Shown here piece after piece: positions 62,912 to 64,000 of a DNA stretch of 64,000 bases (position 1 is its first letter; each line of letters begins with the position of its first letter). The position numbers were made by a program, and so were the translations under genes. Below the pieces are notes generated by a model that was given only the letters and a program-made list of their open reading frames with translations, made no database searches and was not told the origin of the DNA. Origin of the DNA: Actinocatenispora thailandica (GTDB lineage: Bacteria > Actinomycetota > Actinomycetes > Mycobacteriales > Micromonosporaceae); contig NZ_AP023355.1 of NCBI RefSeq assembly GCF_016865425.1, positions 4,834,198-4,898,197 on the forward strand, given 5' to 3'.

Positions 62912-64000
62912 TCATGCCTTCTTCAGCGTGATCGAGACCGTTACCGTCTTCCCCTCCTTGATCGTCACGCTCTTCACCTGCGGCTGGTAGCCGTCCTTGG
63001 CGTAGATGACGGTCAGCGGGTTGTTCCGGTAGTCCAGCCACAGCGCGTAGTGACCGTCCTTGTCGGTCTTCAGCGTGTAGCTGGCGGTCCAGCTGTCGAT
63101 CTGGACGGTGACGCCGGCGAGCGGGGTGACGTTGCCCTTCCCGTCGTCGCCGGACACGGTGCCGGTGATCTTGCCCCAGGTGGACGGCGGCTGCACGTGC
63201 ATCGTGACCTTCACCGGCGCCACCCCGTACGGGGTGTCCGTGCTCAGGCCGATGCCCGCGGTGTAGTCGCCGGGCTGGGTGATCTCCGGGACCGAGGCGT
63301 CCAGGCTCACCTTGATGCGCTTGCTCTCGCCCGGTGCCAGGGTGAACTGCGTGCGGTTCAGGGACATCCAGGTGACGTCCGAGTTCCCACCCTGGTCGTA
63401 GCCGCCGAGCACCTCGGAGGTGGCCACCGGCGGCACGAACGCACCGCCGGGGTTACCGCCGATCGCGTAGAACCCGATGCTGCTGCCCGACCGGTACAGC
63501 GAGGTGTTCGCGTTGGGCAGCGGGCTCCACGAGTCGTCCTGCGGGTTGTAGGCGTAGCCCTGGTTGGTGATGGCGGCACCGTTGCCGGTGACACCACCCG
63601 AGACCAGCAGCAGCCCGTTGGCCGCCGTCGAGGCCGACCCCCACAGGTCGATGGGCAGGTCCGCGACCTGGGTCCAGGTGTCCGCACCCGGGTCGTAGGC
63701 GTAGGTGTGCTTGCTCGACGAGGACGCCGAACCGCCGGCGCAGTAGATCTTGCCGGACAGCGCGCCACACGACAGCCACGAGGTGGCCTCCGGGTAGTCC
63801 GCCGCCTGCGCCCACGAGTCGCTCGCCGGGTCGTACACCGTCACGGCCTTCTGGCCGCAGGTGCTGGTGCAGCCACCGATCGAGTACAGCTTGCCGTCCA
63901 GCACCGCGCTACCCGCACCGGCGTAGATCGACGGTGCCGACGTGCCGGTGGACCAGCTGTTGCTCGCCGGGTCGTAGATCTCCAGCTTGGTGTCCGGGTT
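62912..64000 (-). CDS. Secreted S53 sedolisin-Kelch multidomain protein, copy D, C-terminal part
   Basis: 362 codons up to the right edge, frame open across it. Begins (at the edge) in a Kelch blade (NPDTKLEIYDPASNSWSTGT) and proceeds through the propeller, WMSLNRTQFTLAPGESKRIK (BACON-like) and the terminal carboxypeptidase-regulatory-like domain ending SVTIKEGKTVTVSITLKKA. It matches the last quarter of copies A-C. The protease domain lies outside the window, so it is inferred by analogy only. Confidence 0.88.
   Translation of the reverse strand, partial: NPDTKLEIYDPASNSWSTGTSAPSIYAGAGSAVLDGKLYSIGGCTSTCGQKAVTVYDPASDSWAQAADYPEATSWLSCGALSGKIYCAGGSASSSSKHTYAYDPGADTWTQVADLPIDLWGSASTAANGLLLVSGGVTGNGAAITNQGYAYNPQDDSWSPLPNANTSLYRSGSSIGFYAIGGNPGGAFVPPVATSEVLGGYDQGGNSDVTWMSLNRTQFTLAPGESKRIKVSLDASVPEITQPGDYTAGIGLSTDTPYGVAPVKVTMHVQPPSTWGKITGTVSGDDGKGNVTPLAGVTVQIDSWTASYTLKTDKDGHYALWLDYRNNPLTVIYAKDGYQPQVKSVTIKEGKTVTVSITLKKA

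Noticed and set aside
1-64000. tRNA, rRNA, insertion sequence, prophage or integrase
   Set aside because: Looked for on both strands by eye; nothing with tRNA-like folds, transposase motifs or terminal inverted repeats was found. A systematic scan with an RNA gene finder would settle it.

Overview
This is a very GC-rich actinobacterial chromosome segment. Two WhiB-family proteins, a SigH-RshA thiol-stress pair, a PdtaS-type histidine kinase, the tiny actinobacterial ribosomal protein bL37, a LAL-type LuxR regulator and frequent GTG/TTG starts all point to an actinomycete. A Micromonosporaceae-like organism is my inference; no rRNA or other species marker is present. The block whiB1 ... pdtaS ... 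biotinyl protein - bL37 - rshA - sigH ... wbl - aroA - rsgA is, from memory, a known neighbourhood in mycobacteria and other actinomycetes.

Layout. 0-4.6 kb: edge fragment of a glycosyltransferase with a frameshift, NAD salvage genes pncB and pncA, and between them a ClgR/PopR-like regulator with two clpP genes. 4.7-8.6 kb: ctaD, a small membrane protein, a diacylglycerol-kinase-family lipid kinase and whiB1 with two Crp-like palindromes upstream. 8.9-12.7 kb: a sulfate-assimilation operon (leader peptide, sir, 22-aa ORF, 52-aa zinc ribbon, cysH, three 13-aa mini-ORFs in a 38-bp tandem repeat, cbiX) in which every junction from sir onward is a 4-nt stop/start overlap. 12.8-18 kb: LAL regulator coupled to a 63-aa protein, then TetR / VOC / aldo-keto reductase. 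18-26 kb: ECF sigma operon with a secreted S8-prodomain-like protein, PdtaS, a DUF2785 protein and a LigB-like dioxygenase. 26-30 kb: four-gene osmoprotectant ABC transporter. 30-40 kb: SIS isomerase, biotinyl carrier protein, bL37, RshA/SigH, hydrolase, Wbl, a degenerate-looking AroA, frameshifted RsgA, GH25 lysozyme, DUF2087 protein and HisN-like phosphatase. 40-48.5 kb: membrane proteins, TsaA, NmrA-like reductase, VOC protein, SigJ-like sigma factor, an unrecognised gene pair and a TrmB/LuxR hybrid regulator.

48.5-64 kb is dominated by three complete and one partial copy of a giant secreted protein (about 1373 aa): signal peptide, sedolisin (S53) protease domain, several beta-sandwich domains and a Kelch propeller. 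purC lies between the third and fourth copies. The first two copies share a 976-bp stretch identical base for base over the protease domain while both flanks diverge, which is the mark of recent gene conversion. The most noteworthy points are this array, the fully overlapping sulfur operon with its repeat-encoded mini-ORFs, the Cys-codon leader with adjacent hairpins, a ClpP with Asn in place of the catalytic Asp, and an AroA that has lost its HETDR signature.
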